Assembly: GCA_031283395.1 (NCBI GenBank)
Contig: JAITBV010000153.1
Location: forward strand, 1 to 6,701
Length of the DNA: 6,701 nt
Source of the DNA: Candidatus Adiutrix sp.
GTDB taxonomy: Bacteria > Desulfobacterota > Desulfarculia > Adiutricales > Adiutricaceae
Reading direction: 5' to 3'
Each line of letters opens with the position of its first letter. Position 1 is the first letter of the stretch. The position numbers and the translations under genes were made by a program. Positions 1 to 5,398 of this stretch are shown one piece after another. The notes beneath the pieces are model-generated. The model was not told the DNA's origin and ran no database searches. It was given only the letters and a program-made list of their open reading frames with translations.

Positions 1-48
1 CTGCCAGCCGAGCAGCATTAAGAGAGAGGTGAGGATGGTCCTGAGCAT
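1..48 (-). CDS. 5' end of an unidentified gene with a hydrophobic N-terminus (partial)
   Basis: Reading leftward from an ATG at 48-46, an open frame of 16 codons (MLRTILTSLLMLLGWQ) continues off the window edge. The short basic start followed by a leucine-rich stretch looks like the beginning of a signal peptide or a first membrane helix. The start lies 15 nt after the stop codon of the upstream acyltransferase fusion gene on the same strand, which suggests co-transcription or translational coupling. The only ribosome-binding match is a weak GAGG that overlaps the upstream stop codon, about 13 nt away. No function can be assigned from 16 residues. A different start further inside the gene is possible. 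Confidence 0.5.
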   Translation of the reverse strand, partial: MLRTILTSLLMLLGWQ

Positions 49-63
49 GGGCGGGCCGCCGCC

Positions 64-3000
64 TCAGGTGGCCGGCCGGCTTTCGCCCGCGGCCTGGACC
101 AGAAGCTGGATTTCCGGGAGGTTGGGTTTGCCCAAGGGGGTCAGGGGCAGGGGGGCCAGGCGGTGGGATTCCCGGGGGCAGGCGATCTCCGCAAAGCCCG
201 CCCCTTTCAGGGCCCGCCTCAGGCCTTCCAGGTCCGGTTCCGCCTCTTCGGTCACCAGGACCAGTTTTTCACCCTTGCGGTCATCGGCCAGGGCCACCAC
301 GGCCAGGGGCCGCTCCGGCCACAGGGCGGCGGCCACGGCCTCCACCGAGGCCAGGGAGATCATTTCTCCGGCTATTTTGGCGAAGCGCCGGGCCCGGCCC
401 TTGATCCAGATGAAGCCCTCTGGGTCAAGGTCGACTATGTCGCCCGTGTCATACCAGCCGTCCGGAGGGGGGGTGAAGACGCCGGGCCGGGCCGGGTCGA
501 GGTAGCCCAGCATAATGTTGGGCCCCCGGGCCAGGAGCCGTCCCCCGCTTTCCAGGCCTTCCATCGGTTCCAGCCGGGCTTCCAGGCCCGGCAGGAGCGT
601 GCCCACGGAACCGGCCCGGCAGCGCATGGGGGTGCTTACGGCCAGGACCGGGGCCCCCTCGGTCACGCCGTAGCCCTCGTAGATACGCAGGCCGAATTTT
701 TGGGCGTAGAGGTCCCGGGTGCGCTCCTTCACCTTTTCCGCCCCCACCAGGAAGAAGCGGACGGTTTTGAAGTCATAGGGATGGGCGTGGCGGCCCCAGG
801 AGGCGGCGAAGGTGTCGCTGGTTATGATCACGGTGGCCCTGAGGTCGTAGATAAGTTCCGGGATGAGGTTGGCGTGGAGGGGACTTAGGTAGTTGAAGCT
901 TCTCATGCCCAGCATCAGGGGCAGGAGGGCCCCGATGTTCAGGCCGAAGGCGTGGAACAGGGGCATGGCGTTGAAAAGGAGGTCGTCTTCGTTCACTTCA
1001 ATGTGGCAGCGGGCCGCCAGGATGTCGGCCAGCATATTGGCGTGGCTCAGGGCCACCCCTTTGGGCCGGCCCTCGGAACCTGAAGTGAAGACCATGACGG
1101 CCGGGCTGTCCGGCGGGGCCGGCCGGCCCCGCCAGGTCAGGGCCGCCAGCTTGTCCCGGAGCCCCAAGGCCAGGTCTTCCAGGAACCAGAGCCGGGCCGG
1201 GAGCCTGGCCGCGGCCTCGGTCAGATTCACCGCTTCCAGAAAGCGCCGGGAGGTGACTATGGTTTTGACCCGGGCCGTGGCCAGGGCCTCGGTCAGGGCG
1301 GCCGGTCCCTGGGTGTGGTTAAGCGGCAGGGCGGTCCGGCCCCCGGCCCACAGGCCGAAAAGGGCCGTGACCGCGATGGAGGAATTGGGGAGCAGGAGCC
1401 CCACGGCCTCGCCGGGCAGGGTCTGGGCCGCCAGCCGCCGGCCCAGGACCCTGGCCCGCCGCCGGAGGCTCCGGTAGCTTAAGGGCCGGCGCTCGGTGTC
1501 TTCCAGGATGGGCCGGTCCGGTCCGTAAAGGCGGGCCGCGTCGCCCAGGGCGGTCCAGAGGTTGCGGTTCAGGTCTTCAGTCGCGAAGCGGCTTTGGATC
1601 AAGAGGGTCAGAAGAGTCTCGGCGGCCGCCCCCCGCCGCTCCCGCCGGCCTTCGCCTGGTTTCAGGGGTCGGGGGGGCAGCACGGTCAGGCTGACTTTGG
1701 GCCGGGCCGGGCGGTGGCGCATAAGGCTCCGCCAAAGCCCCCAGCGGGTGTATTGCAGGCCGTCCAGGATCACCGGCACCAGGGGCGCCTGGGCCTGGGC
1801 CGCGATGAGTCCGGCGGCCTCGGTGACTTTCATCAGGCCGCCCGTGGCCGTGGGCCGTCCTTCGGGAAAGATGACCACTGTTCCCCCGGCGGCCAGGGCC
1901 TCCAGAACGGCCCGGACGCTTTGGGGCTGGCCCGGGTCGAAGGGGAGGGGGTTCAACAGCTTGGCCAGGATCCGCGGTATATCGGCCCGGCCGTCTAAGG
2001 CGAAGGTCAGGCGGCGGGGCAGAAAGGCGGCCAGGAAGGCCGCGTCCAGTCTTGAAACATGGTTGGCCACCACCAGGGCCGGGCCGCCGGGCCCGGCCAG
2101 ATGCTCAAGGCCGGCCAGGCGGGGCCGATAGATAAGCCGGAAGCCCAGGCGCAGGAACTGCCCCAAAGCCTCGGCTGAAAGGAAGCTCAGGCTGGCCGCG
2201 GTGACGACCAGGGCGCTGGCGGCCACGAAGGCGAAGACCTCCGGCAGGCTGGCCCCCAGATAGGTCAGGAGCATCACCAAAAGGCTCCCCGCGCAGATGA
2301 AGAGGGAGTTGATGATGTTGTTGGCCGCTACGACCCGGGCCCGTTCCCCGGCCTCGGAGAGATATTGGATCATGGCGTTTAAGGGCACCACGAACAGGCC
2401 CCCCAGAACGCTGACCACCAGGCAGGAAAAGCCCAGCCGCAGGTGGTCCCGGGAGCTTAAAAAGGTGGTCAGGTCCACCGTGTCGGGCGCGGCTGGCGGC
2501 AGGCGCCAGAGGTTCCAGCTCAGGTCGGCCATAAAAACGGTCAAAAGCGCGGCCGAGGCCGGGACCAGGGCGGCGCTGACCCGGCCCTTCAGAAGGCCCT
2601 GGGCGGACACCGAGCCGATGGCCACGCCCAGGGCGAACATGGTCAACAGGAAGGTGCTGACTTCGGGCGTGCCGCCAATAACCTCCCGGCAGAGTATGGG
2701 GATCTGGGTCATGAACACCGCGCCCATGCCCCAGAACCAGGAAATGCCCAAAATGGCCATCCAGATATCCGGCCGGCTCTTGACCGAAGCGATTATCTCA
2801 TAGGTGGAGCGCCAGGTCCGGGCCTGGACCGCGACTTCCGGCCGGCCGGGCCGGGAATGGGGCTGCTTGAGGGCGAAAGACAGGCCGGCCAGGGCCACCA
2901 CGGTCAACCCGACCGGCATATAAAGGCTGGTCCCGGCCGGCCGGGTCACCAGCCAGGAGCCGGCCTGGGTGCCCAGGACTATGGCGATGAAGGTGGCCCC

Positions 3001-3450
3001 CTCCACCAGGCCGTTGCCGCCCAGAAGATCCTTTTCCTCCAATATTTCCGGCAAAAGGCCGTATTTGAGGGGGCCGAAAAAGGTCGATTGCAGGCCCATG
3101 AAAAACAGGATAATCAACAGGGCGTAAATGTGCCCGGTCGCGAAAAAAAAGGCGGCCAGGGTCATGGCCCCGACTTCAGCCGCCTTGGTGATCTTAACGA
3201 GGGTGGATTTGCGGCAATGGTCGGCCAGTTCCCCGGCCAGGGAGGAAAAGAGGAAGAAGGGCAGCATCAAAAGCCCGGTGGCCAGGCTGGCCAGGATGGT
3301 CTTTTCCGACTGGCTCAGGCCGGTGGCGCTGAAGGCCAGGTAGGCGATGAGGGCCTGGCGGAAGAAATTGTCATTGAAAGCTCCCAGGGCCTGGGCTCCG
3401 AAAAGGGGCCAGAAATCGCGCTGGCTGAGGATGCGGCGAAAGGTGTTCAT
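64..3450 (-). CDS. aas: LplT-PlsC-acyl-ACP synthetase fusion: lysophospholipid flippase and reacylation enzyme
   Basis: This protein of 1128 residues carries a complete lysophospholipid-recycling route. Residues about 10-430 are an MFS transporter of the LplT type (GAFNDNFF at 23-30, roughly 12 hydrophobic segments) that would flip lysophospholipids across the inner membrane. Residues about 440-610 are a PlsC acyltransferase, with NHVSRLD (463-469) as the catalytic NHxxxxD box and FPEGRPTATG (528-537) as the substrate-binding box. Residues about 625-1128 are an AMP-forming acyl-ACP synthetase with the P-loop TSGSEGRPKG (789-798), GYGVTEG (926-932), YDTGD (1000-1004) and a C-terminal GK lysine (1108). 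In E. coli, LplT (about 400 aa) and Aas (about 720 aa) are separate neighbouring proteins, so the summed length fits a head-to-tail fusion with nothing lost. The ATG at 3450 is preceded by AGAGG (3457-3461) with 6 nt spacing. All visible catalytic motifs are intact. The lipid substrate (2-acyl-glycerophosphoethanolamine in E. coli) is inferred. Confidence 0.93.
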   Translation of the reverse strand: MNTFRRILSQRDFWPLFGAQALGAFNDNFFRQALIAYLAFSATGLSQSEKTILASLATGLLMLPFFLFSSLAGELADHCRKSTLVKITKAAEVGAMTLAAFFFATGHIYALLIILFFMGLQSTFFGPLKYGLLPEILEEKDLLGGNGLVEGATFIAIVLGTQAGSWLVTRPAGTSLYMPVGLTVVALAGLSFALKQPHSRPGRPEVAVQARTWRSTYEIIASVKSRPDIWMAILGISWFWGMGAVFMTQIPILCREVIGGTPEVSTFLLTMFALGVAIGSVSAQGLLKGRVSAALVPASAALLTVFMADLSWNLWRLPPAAPDTVDLTTFLSSRDHLRLGFSCLVVSVLGGLFVVPLNAMIQYLSEAGERARVVAANNIINSLFICAGSLLVMLLTYLGASLPEVFAFVAASALVVTAASLSFLSAEALGQFLRLGFRLIYRPRLAGLEHLAGPGGPALVVANHVSRLDAAFLAAFLPRRLTFALDGRADIPRILAKLLNPLPFDPGQPQSVRAVLEALAAGGTVVIFPEGRPTATGGLMKVTEAAGLIAAQAQAPLVPVILDGLQYTRWGLWRSLMRHRPARPKVSLTVLPPRPLKPGEGRRERRGAAAETLLTLLIQSRFATEDLNRNLWTALGDAARLYGPDRPILEDTERRPLSYRSLRRRARVLGRRLAAQTLPGEAVGLLLPNSSIAVTALFGLWAGGRTALPLNHTQGPAALTEALATARVKTIVTSRRFLEAVNLTEAAARLPARLWFLEDLALGLRDKLAALTWRGRPAPPDSPAVMVFTSGSEGRPKGVALSHANMLADILAARCHIEVNEDDLLFNAMPLFHAFGLNIGALLPLMLGMRSFNYLSPLHANLIPELIYDLRATVIITSDTFAASWGRHAHPYDFKTVRFFLVGAEKVKERTRDLYAQKFGLRIYEGYGVTEGAPVLAVSTPMRCRAGSVGTLLPGLEARLEPMEGLESGGRLLARGPNIMLGYLDPARPGVFTPPPDGWYDTGDIVDLDPEGFIWIKGRARRFAKIAGEMISLASVEAVAAALWPERPLAVVALADDRKGEKLVLVTEEAEPDLEGLRRALKGAGFAEIACPRESHRLAPLPLTPLGKPNLPEIQLLVQAAGESRPAT

Positions 3451-3474
3451 GGGGCGCCTCTGAAAATTTACCCG

Positions 3475-3502
3475 ATTATATTAATTTTGGCCGGATTTTG
3501 AA
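3475..3502 (-). promoter_or_regulatory. Sigma-70-like promoter for the aas fusion gene
   Basis: Read on the minus strand, a perfect -10 hexamer TATAAT (3480-3475) follows a partial -35 TTCAAA (3502-3497, four of six matches to TTGACA) with a 16 bp spacer. The predicted start near 3468 gives a leader of about 18 nt containing the AGAGG ribosome-binding site. The -10 is convincing and the -35 is only moderate. Confidence 0.6.
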
Positions 3503-3515
3503 AGAGGTTTCCGAC

Positions 3516-3530
3516 CCGGCCCTTGGCCGG
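3516..3530. repeat. Short GC-rich inverted repeat
   Basis: CCGGCC and GGCCGG are separated by CTT, giving a perfect 6 bp stem with a 3 nt loop. It lies upstream of the minus-strand promoter and about 150 bp upstream of the sigma-54 start. There is no T-tract on either side, so it is not a standard terminator. GGCC-type words are so common in this DNA that it could be chance. Confidence 0.3.
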
Positions 3531-3557
3531 CTGTTACCTGGTTTGCGCGATTGCCAG

Positions 3558-3573
3558 GCCTGACAGCCTGACA
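3558..3573. repeat. Exact tandem 8 bp repeat, possible activator-binding region
   Basis: The octamer GCCTGACA occurs twice back to back with no mismatch. Relative to the predicted sigma-54 start near 3682 it sits at about -124 to -109, within the distance at which enhancer-binding activators usually bind. The first copy overlaps the palindrome CAGGCCTG (3555-3562). Its role as an activator site is inference. Confidence 0.35.
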
Positions 3574-3614
3574 AGTGTGATTTGAAATGCGCGGCGGGGG
3601 CTCGTTGAAATCGC

Positions 3615-3633
3615 TATCTTGAGATAACTATCT
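3615..3633. promoter_or_regulatory. Overlapping inverted repeats (TATCT/AGATA), candidate operator
   Basis: The 19 bp TATCTTGAGATAACTATCT contains three half-sites in alternating orientation at 7 bp intervals: TATCT, AGATA, TATCT, separated by TG and AC. Each adjacent pair forms an inverted repeat. It lies at about -67 to -49 from the predicted sigma-54 start, just before an AT-rich stretch (3632-3654) that could bend. A regulator-binding site is likely; which regulator is unknown. Confidence 0.45.
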
Positions 3634-3655
3634 AAAAATAAATTAAATTTTGTTG

Positions 3656-3671
3656 TGGCACGGACCTTGCT
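3656..3671 (+). promoter_or_regulatory. Sigma-54 (-24/-12) promoter for the J-domain gene
   Basis: TGGCACG-GACC-TTGCT matches the published sigma-54 consensus TGGCACG-N4-TTGCW at every defined position. The invariant GG (3657-3658) and GC (3669-3670) are separated by exactly 10 bp, as the family requires. The predicted transcription start is near 3682, giving a leader of about 34 nt ending in a strong ribosome-binding site. Sigma-54 promoters need an ATP-driven enhancer-binding activator; its sites are probably among the repeats at 3558-3573 or 3615-3633. Confidence 0.88.
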
Positions 3672-3715
3672 TTTGCTAGGGCAGACCAAGACCTCAAGGA
3701 GAGAGGAGGCCGCCC

Positions 3716-4336
3716 ATGTCCAGCCCCAGCTTATATAATGACTTGAATCTCAGCCAAGGCGCTTCCCTCAGGGAAATCAAGGCCGCCTTCCGGCAAGTGG
3801 CCAAAACCTGCCATCCCGATGCTGTCGGGGCCGGTCGGGCTGATGTGGAAAAGTTCATCAAGGCCCAGACCGCCTATAAAAAGCTCCTTCAGGCCGCCAC
3901 GGCCAGCAATCGGGCTCGCCGCCAAAAGAAGGTGGAGCCCAAGCCCGCGGGCCAGTTTTATCGCTGGGAAGAACGCCGGGAAGATGGCCTGGATGTCATC
4001 TACCGCCTGACCGTCCTTAGGCCCGCGGCCGGCGAAGGCCGCCGCCTGGTTCTGCCGGCCCGGGCCCAGGAAGCCTGTCCCCGTTGTTTGGGGCAGGGAC
4101 GCACCCTGGCCAAACTGGGCAATAATGGCCTTTATCGCCCCACCTTATGTCCCAAGTGTGAAGGCCGGGGGGCCCTGGACCGTCCCGTCAGCCTGGCTGT
4201 GACCATCACCGCCGACCAGGTCGGCCGGGGCCGGATCCGCCTCCGGGGGGCCGGTCTCTACCAGGCTTCCCAGGCCCGGCGCGGCGATTTGATCCTGGAA
4301 CTGGTCTGGGCGGACCGCCTGGCCCCGGCCAACTGA
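3716..4336 (+). CDS. Shortened DnaJ-like J-domain co-chaperone with a half zinc finger
   Basis: This 206-residue cytoplasmic protein probably stimulates an Hsp70 (DnaK) ATPase. Residues about 5-62 are a J domain with the essential HPD triad at 33-35 (context CHPDA). A basic linker (RARRQKK, 66-72) replaces the usual Gly/Phe-rich region. Residues about 95-118 resemble the first strands of the DnaJ substrate-binding domain. Two CxxCxGxG motifs follow (121-128, 145-152), enough for one zinc site, whereas standard DnaJ has four motifs and two sites. The segment 172-197 (GRIRLRGAGL...GDLILELV) matches the closing part of that same domain. The second C-terminal domain and dimerisation end are missing; full DnaJ is about 375 residues. 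The ATG is preceded by AGGAGG (3704-3709) with 6 nt spacing, plus a second AAGGAG at 3697-3702. It is expressed from a sigma-54 promoter, unlike housekeeping dnaJ. The J-domain call is firm; the client is unknown. Confidence 0.9.
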   Translation: MSSPSLYNDLNLSQGASLREIKAAFRQVAKTCHPDAVGAGRADVEKFIKAQTAYKKLLQAATASNRARRQKKVEPKPAGQFYRWEERREDGLDVIYRLTVLRPAAGEGRRLVLPARAQEACPRCLGQGRTLAKLGNNGLYRPTLCPKCEGRGALDRPVSLAVTITADQVGRGRIRLRGAGLYQASQARRGDLILELVWADRLAPAN

Positions 4337-4349
4337 CCAGGGCCGGGGC
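4322..4349 (+). repeat. GC-rich hairpin spanning the stop codon of the J-domain gene
   Basis: GCCCCGGCC (4322-4330) and GGCCGGGGC (4341-4349) form a perfect 9 bp stem with a 10 nt loop that contains the TGA stop. It is followed by AT-rich DNA (AGTATAAATATAAAT) but not by a run of T. It could be a weak or Rho-assisted terminator or a 3'-end stabiliser. If it terminates, the downstream MORN gene depends on its own promoter. Confidence 0.45.
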
Positions 4350-4386
4350 AGTATAAATATAAATTATTATAAAAATATTTAAATAA

Positions 4387-4402
4387 CCATATTTTTATAT
4401 GG
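4387..4402. promoter_or_regulatory. AT-rich inverted repeat upstream of the second sigma-54 promoter
   Basis: CCATAT and ATATGG flank TTTT, a perfect 6 bp inverted repeat with a 4 bp centre. It ends 14 bp before the -24 element of the MORN promoter. The whole stretch 4350-4415 is almost pure A/T, in a genome where the coding DNA is clearly GC-rich. It may be a regulator or DNA-bending-protein site; the sequence alone does not say which. Confidence 0.35.
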
Positions 4403-4415
4403 AAAATAGAAAAAA

Positions 4416-4431
4416 TGGCGTGTTATTTGCA
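4416..4431 (+). promoter_or_regulatory. Sigma-54 (-24/-12) promoter for the MORN-repeat gene
   Basis: TGGCGTG-TTAT-TTGCA keeps TGGC, the final G of the -24 box and the full TTGCA -12 box, differing from consensus only at two less-conserved bases (GT for AC). GG (4417-4418) and GC (4429-4430) are separated by exactly 10 bp. The predicted start near 4442 gives a leader of about 56 nt. Finding a second such site 760 bp from the first, again directly before a gene on the same strand, strengthens both calls. The surrounding AT-richness also gives many loose sigma-70 -10 matches, so a second promoter cannot be excluded. Confidence 0.78.
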
Positions 4432-4450
4432 TTATATAAATGCCGGCCCG

Positions 4451-4481
4451 GGGCGGCCAATTTTGCCGCCCGGCTTCGGCC
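4451..4481 (+). promoter_or_regulatory. Structured 5' leader of the MORN-repeat mRNA
   Basis: Just after the predicted sigma-54 start, GGGCGGC (4451-4457) pairs with GCCGCCC (4465-4471) across a 7 nt AU-rich loop. It is followed at once by GGC-UUCG-GCC (4472-4481), a short hairpin with the very stable UUCG tetraloop. The two stems could stack. They end 4 nt before the ribosome-binding site and leave it free, so a role in mRNA protection is more likely than repression. Confidence 0.45.
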
Positions 4482-4497
4482 TGACGAGGTGGAGAGC

Positions 4498-5241
4498 ATG
4501 AAAAAAATAATTTTCTCATGGTGGCTCGGCTTGGCTTTGGCCCTGACCCCGATTCCGGCGGTGGCCGCGGAAAAGGCGCCGGTGTGGCCGAAGGCGGATG
4601 AGCTTATTGACCCGGCCCTGTTTACGGCCTCGGCCGAGGAGCAGAAGACCTTTAAGGCGGCTTTCGCCGTGGCCGGGGGGCCGGAGGGGCTCCGGCGCGG
4701 CCCCGGCGGCCCGTCCGTTTATTGCGCGGCCCTCGACCAGCCCCTGGAATTCCACTGGCATAAGGCCCCGCCGGGCGCGGGGCCGGAAAACCTGGCCCTG
4801 GGTTATGGTGAAATGACCCTTCGGTATCAGGGGGAGCAGTTGGTGCTGCAGCGCTATCGAGGCGAGTTCAAAAACGGGTTCCGCGAGGGGCCCGGGGAGC
4901 TTTTGGCCCGGGAGCCTTACGCCGACCACGCCTTCGTTTACCGGGGCGATTTCCGCCAAGGCCGCCTGGAGGGCCGGGGGGTCTATCTCAGCACGGATTT
5001 TCACCAGGGCGGCGAGGCGCCCTTCATTTACGAAGGCGAGTTTCATAACGACACTTTTCATGGCCGGGGCGTCATGACCGATCTGGCCACCGGCCGGGTC
5101 ATCCACAGCGGGCTGTGGTTCGAGGGGTTTCCCTTCAAGGGCAGCGAGGTCAAATGGGCCAGGGCCGACCGGCGGATAGGGCCTGAAAACCGCCTGGCCG
5201 TCCGTTCCGCCACGGCTGATTCGGCCGGCGGCCGCAAATAA
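4498..5241 (+). CDS. Secreted MORN-repeat protein
   Basis: This 247-residue protein is probably exported to the periplasm. Residues 1-24 form a signal peptide: MKK, a hydrophobic core containing WWLGLALAL, and an AVAA cleavage region. After a stretch with no recognised domain (25-100), three clear MORN repeats begin at Y120 (YRGEFKNGFREGPG), Y148 (YRGDFRQGRLEGRG) and Y178 (YEGEFHNDTFHGRG). A degenerate unit precedes them (about 102-118) and another follows (HSGLWFEG, 203-210). The spacing is 25-30 residues instead of the usual 23, with extra residues between strands. MORN units form an elongated beta-sheet used for protein or lipid contact, so this is a binding or scaffold protein rather than a recognisable enzyme. 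The frame stays open upstream to an ATG at 4399, but that lies before the predicted transcription start and would bury the signal peptide. The ATG at 4498 has GAGGTGGAG (4486-4494) before it. A terminator follows 10 nt after the stop. Its partner is unknown. Confidence 0.85.
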   Translation: MKKIIFSWWLGLALALTPIPAVAAEKAPVWPKADELIDPALFTASAEEQKTFKAAFAVAGGPEGLRRGPGGPSVYCAALDQPLEFHWHKAPPGAGPENLALGYGEMTLRYQGEQLVLQRYRGEFKNGFREGPGELLAREPYADHAFVYRGDFRQGRLEGRGVYLSTDFHQGGEAPFIYEGEFHNDTFHGRGVMTDLATGRVIHSGLWFEGFPFKGSEVKWARADRRIGPENRLAVRSATADSAGGRK

Positions 5242-5251
5242 AAAACGGCTG

Positions 5252-5290
5252 AAAAGCCAACCGGGCGCGGGCGGCGCCCGGTTGGCTTTT
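5252..5290. terminator. Strong bidirectional intrinsic terminator after the MORN gene
   Basis: A perfect 17 bp inverted repeat (arms 5252-5268 and 5274-5290) encloses a 5 nt loop. The GC-rich core GCCAACCGGGCGC is flanked by AAAA on the left and TTTT on the right, so it can act on both strands. It starts 10 nt after the MORN stop codon and separates the sigma-54 genes from the riboswitch-controlled hppA unit. Confidence 0.93.
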
Positions 5291-5295
5291 ATCTG

Positions 5296-5324
5296 TTGTC
5301 AACATAAGGGGTCTGTGATATAAT
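5296..5324 (+). promoter_or_regulatory. Sigma-70 promoter for hppA
   Basis: The -35 TTGTCA (5296-5301, five of six matches) and a perfect -10 TATAAT (5319-5324) are separated by the optimal 17 bp. TGA immediately before the -10 adds an extended -10 element. Transcription should begin near 5331, about 8 nt before the riboswitch aptamer. The perfect inverted repeat ATATAAT-CA-ATTATAT (5318-5333) overlaps the -10 and the start point and could also be an operator. Confidence 0.85.
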
Positions 5325-5338
5325 CAATTATATGATTT

Positions 5339-5398
5339 GGGAATGAAGTTCTCCCACGGCCAGGCCGAAACCGCTTTAAAAGCTGATGACTTCTGCTG
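5339..5398 (+). promoter_or_regulatory. Fluoride riboswitch aptamer (crcB motif)
   Basis: The leader shows the features of the fluoride aptamer in order. GGGA (5339-5342) can pair with TCCC (5352-5355) as the pseudoknot. The conserved AUG (5343-5345) leads into helix GAAGT (5345-5349) with ACTTC (5389-5393). The conserved AAACCGC (5368-5374) opens a small hairpin GCTT-TAA-AAGC (5373-5383). GCUGAUG (5382-5388) supplies the second fluoride-site strand, with the U (5394) expected after the helix. Order and spacing match, as I recall them, the characterised Thermotoga petrophila and Pseudomonas syringae examples. An extra hairpin, CGGCC-A-GGCCG (5357-5367), sits in the variable junction. Fluoride riboswitches are normally ON switches. 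The downstream gene is a pyrophosphatase, a fluoride-sensitive enzyme class already known among targets of this motif. One deviation is UGC instead of UAC after the helix (5394-5396). Confidence 0.85.

Noticed and set aside
29..3501. Several plus-strand open frames opposite the 64-3450 gene
   Set aside because: They are antisense shadows of a GC-rich gene: low-complexity Arg/Gly/Ala/Pro-rich translations with no domains, while the minus strand shows three intact enzyme/transporter domains.
3605..3634. Possible sigma-70 promoter (TTGAAA with TATCTA) upstream of the J-domain gene
   Set aside because: The -10 match is poor and the spacing is 18 bp; the consensus sigma-54 site just downstream explains transcription better.
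4399..4497. Upstream in-frame ATG at 4399 as the start of the MORN protein
   Set aside because: It precedes the predicted sigma-54 start, has no ribosome-binding site, runs through the promoter and leader hairpins, and would place the signal peptide at residue 34.
4516..5106. Minus-strand open frame opposite the MORN gene
   Set aside because: It has no recognisable motif, and the plus strand carries a signal peptide, MORN repeats, a ribosome-binding site and a terminator.
64..5241. Frequent GGCC/CCGG words as dispersed repeats
   Set aside because: They reflect codon and base composition (Gly, Ala, Arg, Pro in GC-rich DNA) and are not arranged as arrays; no CRISPR or insertion sequence ends are visible.
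5327..5332. Minus-strand TATAAT suggesting a divergent promoter at hppA
   Set aside because: It is simply the second arm of the palindrome; no -35 is present at 5348-5356 and the terminator at 5252-5290 would stop such a transcript.
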